From contig JACQUT010000119.1 of the NCBI GenBank assembly GCA_016267585.1, positions 1-8,010 of the forward strand: a DNA stretch of 8,010 nt. The letters run 5' to 3'. This DNA is from Cyanobacteria bacterium NC_groundwater_1444_Ag_S-0.65um_54_12. Its GTDB lineage: Bacteria > Cyanobacteriota > Sericytochromatia > S15B-MN24 > VGJW01. The position numbers and the translations under genes are program-made. Positions 1-6,439 of the stretch are shown one piece after another (within the stretch, counting starts at the first letter, position 1; each line of letters opens with the position of its first letter). The notes beneath the pieces are model-generated. The model saw only the letters and a program-made list of their open reading frames with translations. It searched no databases and had not been told where the DNA came from.

Positions 1-120
1 GCCAGCGACTGCAATTCCTGCCAGCACTAATGACAGAAAAAGCACGCGATAATGACGACGACCGGTGGCACTGGTCGCGGCATGACAGATTTCAGGAATC
101 AGTATCTTCTTCATATTCAT
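1..120 (-). CDS. N-terminus of a hypothetical membrane or secreted protein (partial)
   Basis: An open frame of 40 codons runs from an ATG at 120-118 to the left edge without a stop. A second in-frame ATG lies at 114-112, giving a start of MKKILIPEICHAA. After a short polar stretch with basic residues (GRRHYR, about residues 20-25) comes a hydrophobic run, VLFLSLVLAGIAVAG, reaching the window edge. That looks like a signal peptide or an N-terminal membrane anchor. The start overlaps the end of the 70-codon gene upstream by 23 to 29 bp on the same strand, which suggests translational coupling. There is no clear Shine-Dalgarno sequence. No family can be recognised from this piece. The call rests on the hydrophobic segment, the shared strand and the coupling, so it is moderately uncertain. 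Confidence 0.5.
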   Translation of the reverse strand, partial: MNMKKILIPEICHAATSATGRRHYRVLFLSLVLAGIAVAG

Positions 121-304
121 CGACCAAAAGCGGTCCGGAAACTCCCGCATGTTTTGCCAAGAAAGCTGATAGCTCATGCAAAGTACGTCCATAAATTCGT
201 TCCGCGCTTTGCACATGCTGCGCCTGGAAGCGCCACTCCGGTTGTTGGCCAGGGCGAGCTAATCCTTCCAACCATATTCGAACGACGAAAGAAACAACTG
301 ACAT
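92..304 (-). CDS. Conserved small protein of unknown function (70 aa)
   Basis: A short soluble protein starting MSVVSFVVRIWLEG, with the pattern FVVRIW, then QPEWRF, QAQHVQSAER, and LHELSAFLAKHAG. From memory, many cyanobacteria and Chloroflexi have unnamed proteins of this size with the consensus FxVRxW..PEWRG.VQHVQSGER.Y.R.L.EL.AFI; this copy fits that over its first 55 residues or so. The C-terminus is acidic (DEYEEDTDS). It has no signal peptide or membrane segment. It lies downstream of the efflux operon on the same strand, but a 216-bp spacer with a TATAAT box suggests its own promoter. GAGGAAG lies 16 nt before the ATG, too far for a standard ribosome site. The reverse-strand frame over the same bases looks like a shadow. 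The function of this family is unknown to me. Confidence 0.65.
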   Translation of the reverse strand: MSVVSFVVRIWLEGLARPGQQPEWRFQAQHVQSAERIYGRTLHELSAFLAKHAGVSGPLLVDEYEEDTDS

Positions 305-426
305 TGACCGACAAGTGATACTTCCTCGAAACCCAGCTATCTAACTTGTCCAGGAGTATGGCATTGCGGAATTCCGCGAAAATTCCCCAAAATTACTAGA
401 AAAAATTACGCTGCTTCGTCTTTGCT

Positions 427-432
427 ATTATA
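427..432 (-). promoter_or_regulatory. Putative -10 box for the small-protein gene
   Basis: On the minus strand these bases read TATAAT, a perfect sigma-70 -10 hexamer, about 120 bp before the ATG of the 70-codon gene. No TTGACA-like -35 lies at 16-18 bp (CTGCGG at 17), so it would be a weak or activator-dependent promoter. It sits in the loop of an imperfect symmetry, TTTGCT at 421-426 and AGCAAA at 436-441. The spacer is AT-richer than the flanking genes. Confidence 0.35.
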
Positions 433-476
433 GACAGCAAAAAGGCCGACCGCAGTCCGAACTATGGCCATATCAT

Positions 477-492
477 TAAACTAAAGTTTAGT
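477..492. repeat. AT-rich palindrome between operon end and small gene
   Basis: Two overlapping perfect palindromes: TAAACT-AA-AGTTTA (477-490) and ACTAAA-G-TTTAGT (480-492). They lie about 45 bp upstream of the putative minus-strand -10 box and about 30 bp after the stop of the last permease gene. The site could be an operator or part of a transcript end. No U-tract follows directly, so I do not call it a terminator. Confidence 0.3.
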
Positions 493-502
493 GGAGATCC
501 TG

Positions 503-524
503 ATGAATAACATCTACTATTCAT
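503..524 (-). repeat. Stem-loop over the stop codon of the last permease gene
   Basis: Seven-base perfect arms, ATGAATA (503-509) and TATTCAT (518-524), are separated by 8 bases. The distal arm includes the TGA stop (523-521) of the second permease gene. In the transcript this would form a short A/U-rich hairpin at the very end of the operon. It has no G/C stem or U-run, so it is at best a weak 3'-end structure. Confidence 0.3.
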
Positions 525-1759
525 GGGTGCAGGCACTCGATAGGCGATAGCCTGGCAGCCCGCTCGGCCGGGTACCAGCCGAACAAAACACCTACCAGCA
601 GAGCGGAGCCCAACCCTGACGCCGCTGGCCATAGTTCCCAGATAAAAGGCCAGTAGCCGAACAATGCGGTGAGAATGACAGACAATAGCCAGGAAATGGC
701 ACTACCGCCAGCCACGCCAGCTACCCCGCCGATCAGTGCCAAGATTGCCGCCTCGGTCAGGAAGAGCCGCCGAATGTTACCACGGGTGGCGCCCAGTGCT
801 CGCCGGATACCGATTTCGCGCATGCGCTGCAAGACGGTAACCAGCATGATGTTCATCAGATTGATGCCGCCTACCAGGAGGCAAACACCGGAAATGGCCA
901 GCTCCAGGCTGCCGACTATCAGGGCGACTACGTTCCGGGATTGGCGTTGCTCGGCCGGGTTAGTGATGCGAAAATTCTCCATGCCATGATGACGCTGCAG
1001 CACGATGGCTTTGGCGGCATGCACCAGTCGTTCTAATCCCAGCTGTTGCAAGACGACGGGCGGAGCTTTCACGACGATTTCTCGCAAATCCTTGCCCGGG
1101 GCGAAGCGATCCCGGAAAGCCGTTTCACTGATGATGACCGAGCCGTCCCAGGTCCGCATTTCACCCTTGCTGATGGCCGGCTTTGGCTGCAGCACCCCTA
1201 TTACCCGGAAGCGCTGACCTTTGAGCTTGATTTGCTTTCCTTGCGGGTTGGTTTCACCCGGCAAGATCTTCTGGGCAGCACTGGCACCGAGGATCGCCAC
1301 CGGGGTGTGGGCCCAGACATCAGACTGGGTCAAGAACCGGCCCTGCGCCACGGTAAGGCCATAGAATTCGCTGGCTTGCGGCATGGTACCGACTAACCAG
1401 ATATTTTGGCCCCAGCGGTTTCCCCAGGGCACCCGCAGCGAATAGCGATTCAGCACCGGTGAGCCATGCAAGCTCGGGGCGGCGGCCAGAGCGCGCGAGT
1501 CGAAACGATTGAGTGGCGGGGCCTTGCTGGTCTCGTCCGGGTCGTTCCAGTCGCCCCAGCTGCGTGAAAGCGAGATGATATCCTCACCAACGGCTTCTTG
1601 CAGCCGCCGCTCCATGAACTTGCCGGAGCCCGCCACTACGCCCGATAGCGCCACCAGGGTGCCGACGCCCAGTATGATGCCCAGCAGCGTCAGGAAAGCG
1701 CGGATGCGCTGCGCGTTCAGCGCCGCGAGCACGTTCAGCAATTCGTCCAGTAAAGTCAT
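521..1759 (-). CDS. MacB/FtsX-type ABC transporter permease (second copy)
   Basis: An inner-membrane permease of the MacB/FtsX (type VII ABC) fold, 412 aa, with no fused ATPase. It has one N-terminal membrane helix (about 21-43), a long periplasmic domain (about 45-275) containing the family pattern DVWAHTPVAILG and QRFRVIGVL, then three C-terminal helices (about 280-306, 335-360, 377-397). The junction motif GGINLMNIMLV (298-308) followed by MREIGIRRALGA (313-324) is the conserved coupling region that contacts the ATPase. The C-terminus AERAARLSPIECL is also typical. The ATG lies only 3 nt after the TAA of the preceding permease gene, with no clear Shine-Dalgarno sequence, so translational coupling is likely. 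It is the last gene of the operon and probably pairs with the preceding permease. The two proteins are similar but clearly diverged in the periplasmic domain. Confidence 0.93.
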   Translation of the reverse strand: MTLLDELLNVLAALNAQRIRAFLTLLGIILGVGTLVALSGVVAGSGKFMERRLQEAVGEDIISLSRSWGDWNDPDETSKAPPLNRFDSRALAAAPSLHGSPVLNRYSLRVPWGNRWGQNIWLVGTMPQASEFYGLTVAQGRFLTQSDVWAHTPVAILGASAAQKILPGETNPQGKQIKLKGQRFRVIGVLQPKPAISKGEMRTWDGSVIISETAFRDRFAPGKDLREIVVKAPPVVLQQLGLERLVHAAKAIVLQRHHGMENFRITNPAEQRQSRNVVALIVGSLELAISGVCLLVGGINLMNIMLVTVLQRMREIGIRRALGATRGNIRRLFLTEAAILALIGGVAGVAGGSAISWLLSVILTALFGYWPFIWELWPAASGLGSALLVGVLFGWYPAERAARLSPIECLHP

Positions 1760-1762
1760 GGT

Positions 1763-2992
1763 TTATTCATGACGCAGACAGTCGATGGGATCCAGACGAG
1801 CCGCCCGACGAGCAGGCAGCCAGCCGAAACAGAGCCCCGTACTGCCAGCGGCTAGAATTGCCAGCGCCACTGCCGGATAACTGATCACCCCCACCCACTC
1901 GGGTTTGAGCTGTGGGCCGATGACAGTCGCGATCCAGGCACCTGAGAGGCCGATCGCCGTGCCGAGCGCGGCGCCCAGGAGGCCCAGGGCGATCGCCTCC
2001 ACCAGAAATTGCCACATGATGGCACGTTCACTGGCTCCGACGGCTTTGCGCAGACCAATTTCGCGGCGCCGTTCTTCCACTGCTACCAGCATGATGTTCA
2101 TGATACCGACGCCACCGATGACTATGCTGGTACCAGTGATCAATCCCACCACCACCAGCATCCCGGCAAAGATTGCGTAAAAGTTCTTGAGCATGCCGCT
2201 AAAATCCAGGAACTGGAAATCATCGACGTCATTGTGGCGTTTCAGCAAAATAGCGTTGGCGCGATCGATCAGATTGCCATTATGGCGCATCTCGCGGCTG
2301 ATGATGGCGGCCATGCCGATCTGACCCGAAGGGCGCAGCACCGTCAGGGGCGCCAGCACGAAATCGTTCCAGTGGAAGCCAAAATTCAGGCCGGTCATTT
2401 TTGTGAAGTTCAATACGCCCACGACCCGATAACGCACATTGCTCATTATGACTTCATGGTCCAAGGCGGTAACAGCGCCGAATAATTTCTTTTTCAGGTC
2501 ATGCCCCAGCACGCAGATCCGCGAGCGATCCAGCAGATCGGCGGGGGTCAGGTTGCGTCCCGCGGCCAGCGTCATGGCATAAGTTGCCAGAAACGCCGCA
2601 TCGGCGCCTATCACATCGGTGTGCAATTCAGCCTGACCCGGACGGCGGATAGACAATTGTTTGTCATCATTGCCGAGAGGCATGATTGGCGCTGCTCGCT
2701 CGATGGTCGGTATGCGAGCTTTCAGCGCCTGGAGATCGGCGTAAGTGAGGCCTTTGGTATAGTTACCGGTCTTGCGGGCCGCACGTTTGGGCGCATCGGG
2801 GAAAAGCAAGATGAAGCGGGTGCCGCCAATAGCTTCGATGCCGCTCTTCAGTGTAGCGACGCCGCTCTGCGCCAGACTCACCAGCACGATGATGGCGGCT
2901 ACTCCGATGGTGATGGCCAGTACGGTCAAGAGCGAGCGCAAGCGGTAAGCAAATAGACTCTTGATCGCCAAACGGCTGAACTCGCGGATCAT
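1763..2992 (-). CDS. MacB/FtsX-type ABC transporter permease (first copy)
   Basis: A 409-aa inner-membrane permease of the MacB/FtsX family without an ATPase domain. Membrane helix 1 is at about 21-41 after a basic N-terminus (FAYRLRS). The periplasmic MacB-type core domain covers about 45-270, with SRICVLGHDLKKKLFG and VRYRVVGVL. Helices 2-4 are at about 275-304, 328-357 and 371-392. The conserved GGVGIMNIMLV (293-303) and RREIGLRKAVGA (309-320) form the ATPase-coupling region, and ARRAARLDPIDCL ends the protein. The start ATG is 16 nt beyond the adaptor gene's TAG stop, with a weak AGAGAA purine stretch upstream. MacB-type permeases do not pull substrate across the inner membrane in the usual way; known ones push periplasmic substrate into a TolC channel. 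The substrate here is unknown (antibiotics, peptides, siderophores or lipids are all possible). Confidence 0.94.
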   Translation of the reverse strand: MIREFSRLAIKSLFAYRLRSLLTVLAITIGVAAIIVLVSLAQSGVATLKSGIEAIGGTRFILLFPDAPKRAARKTGNYTKGLTYADLQALKARIPTIERAAPIMPLGNDDKQLSIRRPGQAELHTDVIGADAAFLATYAMTLAAGRNLTPADLLDRSRICVLGHDLKKKLFGAVTALDHEVIMSNVRYRVVGVLNFTKMTGLNFGFHWNDFVLAPLTVLRPSGQIGMAAIISREMRHNGNLIDRANAILLKRHNDVDDFQFLDFSGMLKNFYAIFAGMLVVVGLITGTSIVIGGVGIMNIMLVAVEERRREIGLRKAVGASERAIMWQFLVEAIALGLLGAALGTAIGLSGAWIATVIGPQLKPEWVGVISYPAVALAILAAGSTGLCFGWLPARRAARLDPIDCLRHE

Positions 2993-3008
2993 CGCTACTG
3001 GCCGTTCT

Positions 3009-4286
3009 CTAGAACTTGACCGAGTTATCAGCCGCCGGTGGTGGCTTCACCAGCACTTCCTGTCCTTCGAATAGACCTGCTATCACCTCTATTTGCTGAT
3101 CATTGGACAAGCCGATCTTGATTTTTTGCACCGGTGGTCTGTCAGCTTTAACTTTACCTTTACCGGATAGCGTGACCGTCCCGGCGTCACCCTTACCGCG
3201 CACAATCGCTTCCACCGGCAAATACAGGGTTTGGCGTCTGGTGGCGCTCGAGATATCGAGATCGGCAGTCATACCGGGTTTGAGCACGTCGTTGTCGGGA
3301 TCGGTCAAGATGGTTTCACAGGCAAAAGTCTGAATACCATCCTGACCGTTCTTGCCAGTATCGGCTGCCGGAGCCACTTTGCGGATCTTGCCATGAAAGA
3401 GCCGGCCCGGCGCTGAATCCACCCTTACTTCGACGTGCTGTCCCCGCCTGACTTTGCCGATATCTATCTGGTTGAGATTGCTGGTTATGATGAGCCGGCC
3501 CAAGTCGGCAATGGTCAAGAGCGCAGTGCCCTGGGCCGTCGCGGAGATACCAGGGGTCACCATCTCGCCTGCTTCGATGCCGCGCTTGATGACCACTCCG
3601 GTAAGTGGCGAGCGAATGATCGCATAGGCGAGCTGATCCTCGGCAGCTTTGAATGCCACCACCGCTTTGGTCAGTTGCGCGGTGGCCTCGGCCAGATCCT
3701 CGGAGCGCGGGCCTGCCAGTAGCTTGGCCCAGCGGGCACGCATCGCGGCCAGGCGTGCCTGGCTGATGGCCAGTTCACTGCGGATGGTATCCAGCTCCCG
3801 GGGCGTGAGAGTCGGGAAGCTGGCGGCAAGCTGGGTACGACGATATTCCGAACGGGCGCGCTGGTGCTCGGCTTCGACCTGTTGCACCTCGGCCCGCGCC
3901 TCGGCGATCTCTTCGGGCCGGGCCCCGGCTTTCAACTTGGCCAGACGGATCTTGGCCACCTCGAGATCTACCGAGGCTTGCATGCGGTTGCGCGCTAGCT
4001 CGCCGGTATCCAGTTGCAACAGTTCTTGCCCCAGACGCACCCGATCGCCCACCTCCACGAGCACCCTGGCAACCTGGCCAGCGATGCGACTCTTGATCTC
4101 TACCTTGGTAAGCGGTTGTATGGTACCGGTTTCCGCCACTATTACCGTCAGGTCGCCGCGCGTGACCTTTACCGTCGGCTCATTATTCGTAGCCTTGCCT
4201 TTTCCCAACCAGACCAAGGCGACTGCTGCCCCGCTCAACACTGTCAGCGCCCCGAGCGCAATCCAGATCTTGTTTGCTCGTCGCAC
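3009..4286 (-). CDS. MacA/HlyD-family periplasmic adaptor protein
   Basis: A membrane fusion protein of 425 aa that bridges the permeases and the TolC-like channel. A single N-terminal anchor (about 8-27) is followed by the first half of the biotinyl-lipoyl domain (GTIQPLTKVEIKSRIAGQV, then VEVGDRVRLGQELLQLD). A long alpha-helical hairpin covers about 97-222. The second lipoyl half follows (IIRSPLTGVVIKRGIEAGEMV), then a beta-barrel (about 265-350) and the membrane-proximal domain (LYLPVEAIV to the end). The helical hairpin holds an internal repeat: RLAKLKAGARPEEIAEA (114-130) matches RWAKLLAGPRSEDLAEA (185-201), one on each helix, with the tip near FPTLTPRELD. The start codon is GTG, supported by an excellent ribosome site 5 nt away and the 10-nt gap to the upstream gene. 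Confidence 0.94.
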   Translation of the reverse strand: MRRANKIWIALGALTVLSGAAVALVWLGKGKATNNEPTVKVTRGDLTVIVAETGTIQPLTKVEIKSRIAGQVARVLVEVGDRVRLGQELLQLDTGELARNRMQASVDLEVAKIRLAKLKAGARPEEIAEARAEVQQVEAEHQRARSEYRRTQLAASFPTLTPRELDTIRSELAISQARLAAMRARWAKLLAGPRSEDLAEATAQLTKAVVAFKAAEDQLAYAIIRSPLTGVVIKRGIEAGEMVTPGISATAQGTALLTIADLGRLIITSNLNQIDIGKVRRGQHVEVRVDSAPGRLFHGKIRKVAPAADTGKNGQDGIQTFACETILTDPDNDVLKPGMTADLDISSATRRQTLYLPVEAIVRGKGDAGTVTLSGKGKVKADRPPVQKIKIGLSNDQQIEVIAGLFEGQEVLVKPPPAADNSVKF

Positions 4287-4291
4287 TTTTG

Positions 4292-4298
4292 CCTCCTC
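4292..4298 (-). promoter_or_regulatory. Strong ribosome binding site for the adaptor gene
   Basis: The minus strand reads GAGGAGG, CAAAA, GTG. This near-perfect Shine-Dalgarno with 5-nt spacing fixes the GTG at 4286-4284 as the start of the adaptor gene. It overlaps the TGA stop of the TolC-like gene (4299-4297). It is the only strong ribosome site I see in the operon; the other genes appear to rely on overlap or close spacing. Confidence 0.8.
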
Positions 4299-5715
4299 AT
4301 TCCCCGAAGTCGCCCAGGCTGCGCTCTAGCTCGGCGTGAGCTATTTGTTGCTCGACCATGGCGGCAATGTGCTGATTGCGGGCCGCAATTTGCTTCGTTT
4401 GCGCCTCGGCCACTTCGACCATCAGAGCATACCCCTGCTCGTAGCGTGCCTTGGCCCACTGGTAATTACGCTGTGCTAGTTCCAGGGACTTTTGGGTTAT
4501 GGCCAAGCGCCCTTGGGCACTGCTGGCTCGAATATTGGCGCGTTCTAAATCGGCACGCGCTTGCAGCATGGCCCTGCTCAGGGCGATCTGTGATGCTTGC
4601 CACTCGAGTTCGGCGCGTTCACTGGCGCGCTGGCTCTTGCCGGTATCAAAGAGGTTGAAAGTAGCGGCAATCCGGGCATCGAAAGTGCCGGAAAAGCTTG
4701 CCAGTCCGCGTGCGCCAGAGATAGCTTGCAGTGGATTGTTACCGTGCTGATAAGTGGTAACGAAGTTCACCGAGGGCCAGCGATCGCCCTTGCTAGATTC
4801 ATAGCGGCTGGCAGCCTCTGCCAGACGTGCCCGGGCTATTGCAACGGCTGGTTGTCGATCCGAAACAGCGACTCTGGCGGTGGAAACGCTGTTCTCGAGC
4901 CTTGCGGTGTTTGGTGGCAATTGTGCCGGATCGCCCACGATTACCAGATCTGCTGACGTGGATCCCAGCAAGCTCGCCAGATCCAGGCGAGCTTGAGCAG
5001 TTTTGCCCGCAGAGAGCAAGCGCTCGGATTGCGCTGCCAGCACCGCCGCCGCGGCTTGATCGACTTCGTTCGGGGACTTACGGCCGGCTGCCGCCGCGGC
5101 CTTGGCAAAGCGCTGGATTTGTTCGGTTTGGACCAGAGTTTGCCGCTGGCTTTCTTCCAGTAGCTCGGCTTCGCGCAGCTTCCAAAAAGCGTGCGTCACT
5201 TGCCAGCGCAAATCAGCCAAAGTAACTTTTCGCTGCGCTTGGCTCACTTCCCAGTTACGCTCGGTCGCAGCTATGGAGTGCGCCAGCTTGAACCCGTCGA
5301 ACAAGGGAATGCTAAGGCCGATGGTACCGTTAGCCAGTGGCTGGCTCAGGTCACTGTTGGCTTGGACATTGCCGGTAATACCCGAACGGGAATACAGGGT
5401 TTGCGCCGCAAGATCAGCGCTCAACTGCCAGCGCTGGGCTCGAGCATCCGCCAGTGCCAGGGCGGCTTGCCGTGCCTGGAGTTCTACTGCTTGACTATTC
5501 GGATGGTTAGCACTCACGAGTTCGATCGCTTGCGCCAGGGTCAATGGTTGGGGTGTAGCGCCGGCGGGTAAGGGCCAGACCACGCCAGCCAGCACCCAGA
5601 GACTGCCTGCTAGCAAGCGGAGCTCAATTGCTTTCACCCAGAGAGGGGATCCCCTGCGGCGCGAAGCGCCGGGGGAGAGTGGGTGAAAGCAATTGAGCTC
5701 CGCTATAGTCATCAT
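4297..5715 (-). CDS. TolC-like outer-membrane efflux protein with an N-terminal in-frame insertion
   Basis: An outer-membrane factor of the TolC family, 472 aa, expected to form a trimeric channel for the pump. It has the two-fold internal repeat of the family: the first unit begins LTLAQAIELVSANHPN (58-73) and includes GLSIPLFDGFK (133-143); the second runs from about 284, with RQPAVAIARARL (287-298) and AATFNLFDTGKSQRA (350-364). Long Ala/Gln/Glu-rich coiled coils lie between. The signal-peptide core is about residues 33-49, with a likely cleavage after AGA (51-53). Residues 8-32 are encoded by a palindromic repeat element and its duplicated target. The ATG at 5715 overlaps the ATPase stop (ATGA, 5712-5715) and was kept for that reason. 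A GTG at 5637-5635 would instead give VKAIELRLLAGSLWVLAG, a compact signal peptide, and could be the start used now. Confidence 0.92.
   Translation of the reverse strand: MMTIAELNCFHPLSPGASRRRGSPLWVKAIELRLLAGSLWVLAGVVWPLPAGATPQPLTLAQAIELVSANHPNSQAVELQARQAALALADARAQRWQLSADLAAQTLYSRSGITGNVQANSDLSQPLANGTIGLSIPLFDGFKLAHSIAATERNWEVSQAQRKVTLADLRWQVTHAFWKLREAELLEESQRQTLVQTEQIQRFAKAAAAAGRKSPNEVDQAAAAVLAAQSERLLSAGKTAQARLDLASLLGSTSADLVIVGDPAQLPPNTARLENSVSTARVAVSDRQPAVAIARARLAEAASRYESSKGDRWPSVNFVTTYQHGNNPLQAISGARGLASFSGTFDARIAATFNLFDTGKSQRASERAELEWQASQIALSRAMLQARADLERANIRASSAQGRLAITQKSLELAQRNYQWAKARYEQGYALMVEVAEAQTKQIAARNQHIAAMVEQQIAHAELERSLGDFGE
5626..5694. mobile_element. Small palindromic (MITE-like) element inserted in-frame
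   Basis: A 69-bp element with perfect 15-bp terminal inverted repeats, AATTGCTTTCACCCA (5626-5640) and TGGGTGAAAGCAATT (5680-5694). Both sides carry GAGCTC (5620-5625 and 5695-5700), a probable 6-bp target duplication. Because GAGCTC is its own reverse complement and the flanks are AGCG and CGCT, the visible inverted repeat reaches 25 bp (5616-5640 and 5680-5704). The core folds again: CCCC (5651-5654), CGGCGC (5657-5662), loop GAA, GCGCCG (5666-5671), GGGG (5672-5675). It encodes no protein of its own, so it would need an enzyme from elsewhere. Element plus duplication is 75 bp, 25 codons, all open in the host frame. The exact ends are uncertain because the target is palindromic. Confidence 0.75.
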
Positions 5716-6392
5716 TGCCGTGCCGGCGTTCCGCTCAAAATTCGGCCATCGCGCAACCGTATGATCTTGTGAGCATAGGTGGCAACCTCGGGATCGTGAG
5801 TTACCATCACGATGGCCATGCCTTGGGCGCCCAGTTCGGTAAACAAATCCATGATCTCGGTACTGGTCCGCGAATCCAGAGCACCCGTCGGCTCGTCAGC
5901 CAGCAGCAACCGAGGCCGATTTACTATGGCACGAGCGATGGCTACCCGTTGCTGCTGGCCACCTGATAGCTCGCTTGGCTTATGATGCGTTCGCTCACTC
6001 AAGCCTACCCGCTCCAGGACTGCTAGCGCTTGCAGTTTTCTTTGCTGGGGTTTGCTGCCGGCATAGATCAACGGCAGCTCGACATTTTCTAGTGCGCTGA
6101 AGCGCGGTAGCAGATTGAACTGCTGAAAGACAAAGCCGATTTTCTGATTGCGGACCCGTGCCAGTGTCGCGTCATCGCATTGCGACAAATCTCGGCCATC
6201 CAGCTCCACTTTGCCAGCAGTGGGGCGATCGAGACAGCCGATAATATTCAAGAGGGTAGATTTCCCTGAGCCACTAGCACCCATTATGGCAAAGAACTCA
6301 CCCTCTTGAATTGTCAAAGAAACACCAGCGATGGCAGTGATGATCTGCTCACCCATCCGGTAATGTTTTACTAAGTCATGAATCAATAGCAT
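5712..6392 (-). CDS. MacB/LolD-type ABC transporter ATP-binding protein
   Basis: A stand-alone ATPase of 226 aa, the normal length for the LolD/MacB-type subfamily; it hydrolyses ATP at the inner face of the membrane to drive the permeases. All motifs are intact: Walker [10 protein letters not shown] (38-46), Q-loop [18 protein letters not shown] with Q90, signature [14 protein letters not shown] (142-155), Walker [14 protein letters not shown] with catalytic E167, and H-loop VTHDPE with H199. [12 protein letters not shown] is typical of this subfamily. It is the first gene of the operon, and its stop overlaps the TolC-like gene's ATG by 4 bp. The ATG at 6392 has no Shine-Dalgarno sequence but matches the usual start position of the family, a few residues before the first beta-strand. 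Confidence 0.96.
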   Translation of the reverse strand: MLLIHDLVKHYRMGEQIITAIAGVSLTIQEGEFFAIMGASGSGKSTLLNIIGCLDRPTAGKVELDGRDLSQCDDATLARVRNQKIGFVFQQFNLLPRFSALENVELPLIYAGSKPQQRKLQALAVLERVGLSERTHHKPSELSGGQQQRVAIARAIVNRPRLLLADEPTGALDSRTSTEIMDLFTELGAQGMAIVMVTHDPEVATYAHKIIRLRDGRILSGTPARQ

Positions 6393-6423
6393 GACGCAAG
6401 GATCGCGAAGCTACCCGAGCTGC

Positions 6424-6439
6424 CAGGCGATCATGCCTG
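6424..6439. promoter_or_regulatory. Palindrome in the divergent leader region
   Basis: CAGGC-GATCAT-GCCTG, 5-bp perfect arms around 6 bases that are themselves partly symmetric. It lies in the probable 5' leader of the pump operon, 32 bp before the ATPase ATG, and immediately before the upstream candidate start (6440) of the plus-strand gene. It could be an operator half of this control region or an RNA stem-loop. No protein can be assigned to it. Confidence 0.35.

Noticed and set aside
114..201. Replacement of the 70-codon gene by a CRISPR or RNA gene
   Set aside because: No spaced direct repeats, tRNA cloverleaf or rRNA signature was seen here or elsewhere in the window.
52..318. Plus-strand open frame of 88 codons
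   Set aside because: It covers the reverse strand of the small PEWR-type gene, which matches a recurring protein pattern while this frame matches nothing.
441..470. Possible terminator with GGCC arms followed by T5 on the minus strand
   Set aside because: The arms are only 4 bp of a self-complementary sequence with a long loop, and the T-run precedes a good -10 box, so the hairpin is not convincing.
1988..1997. GGCGATCGCC and a second GCGATCGC at 4780-4787, as a functional site
   Set aside because: These match the HIP1 palindrome abundant in many cyanobacterial genomes. Two copies inside coding sequence are a weak lineage hint, not a local regulatory feature.
2009..2485. Plus-strand open frame of 158 codons rich in His and Asp
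   Set aside because: It is antisense to the first permease. The His/Asp/Gln-rich sequence is explained by reversing hydrophobic and Met/Val codons.
3649..4329. Plus-strand open frame of 226 codons, Ser/Arg-rich
   Set aside because: It lies antisense to the adaptor gene, whose domains are unmistakable. The composition is that of a reverse-frame shadow in GC-rich DNA, and no motif is visible.
4014..4658. Plus-strand open frame of 214 codons across the adaptor/channel gene junction
   Set aside because: It is antisense to two well-supported genes, has a Cys/Arg/Pro-rich shadow composition and no ribosome site.
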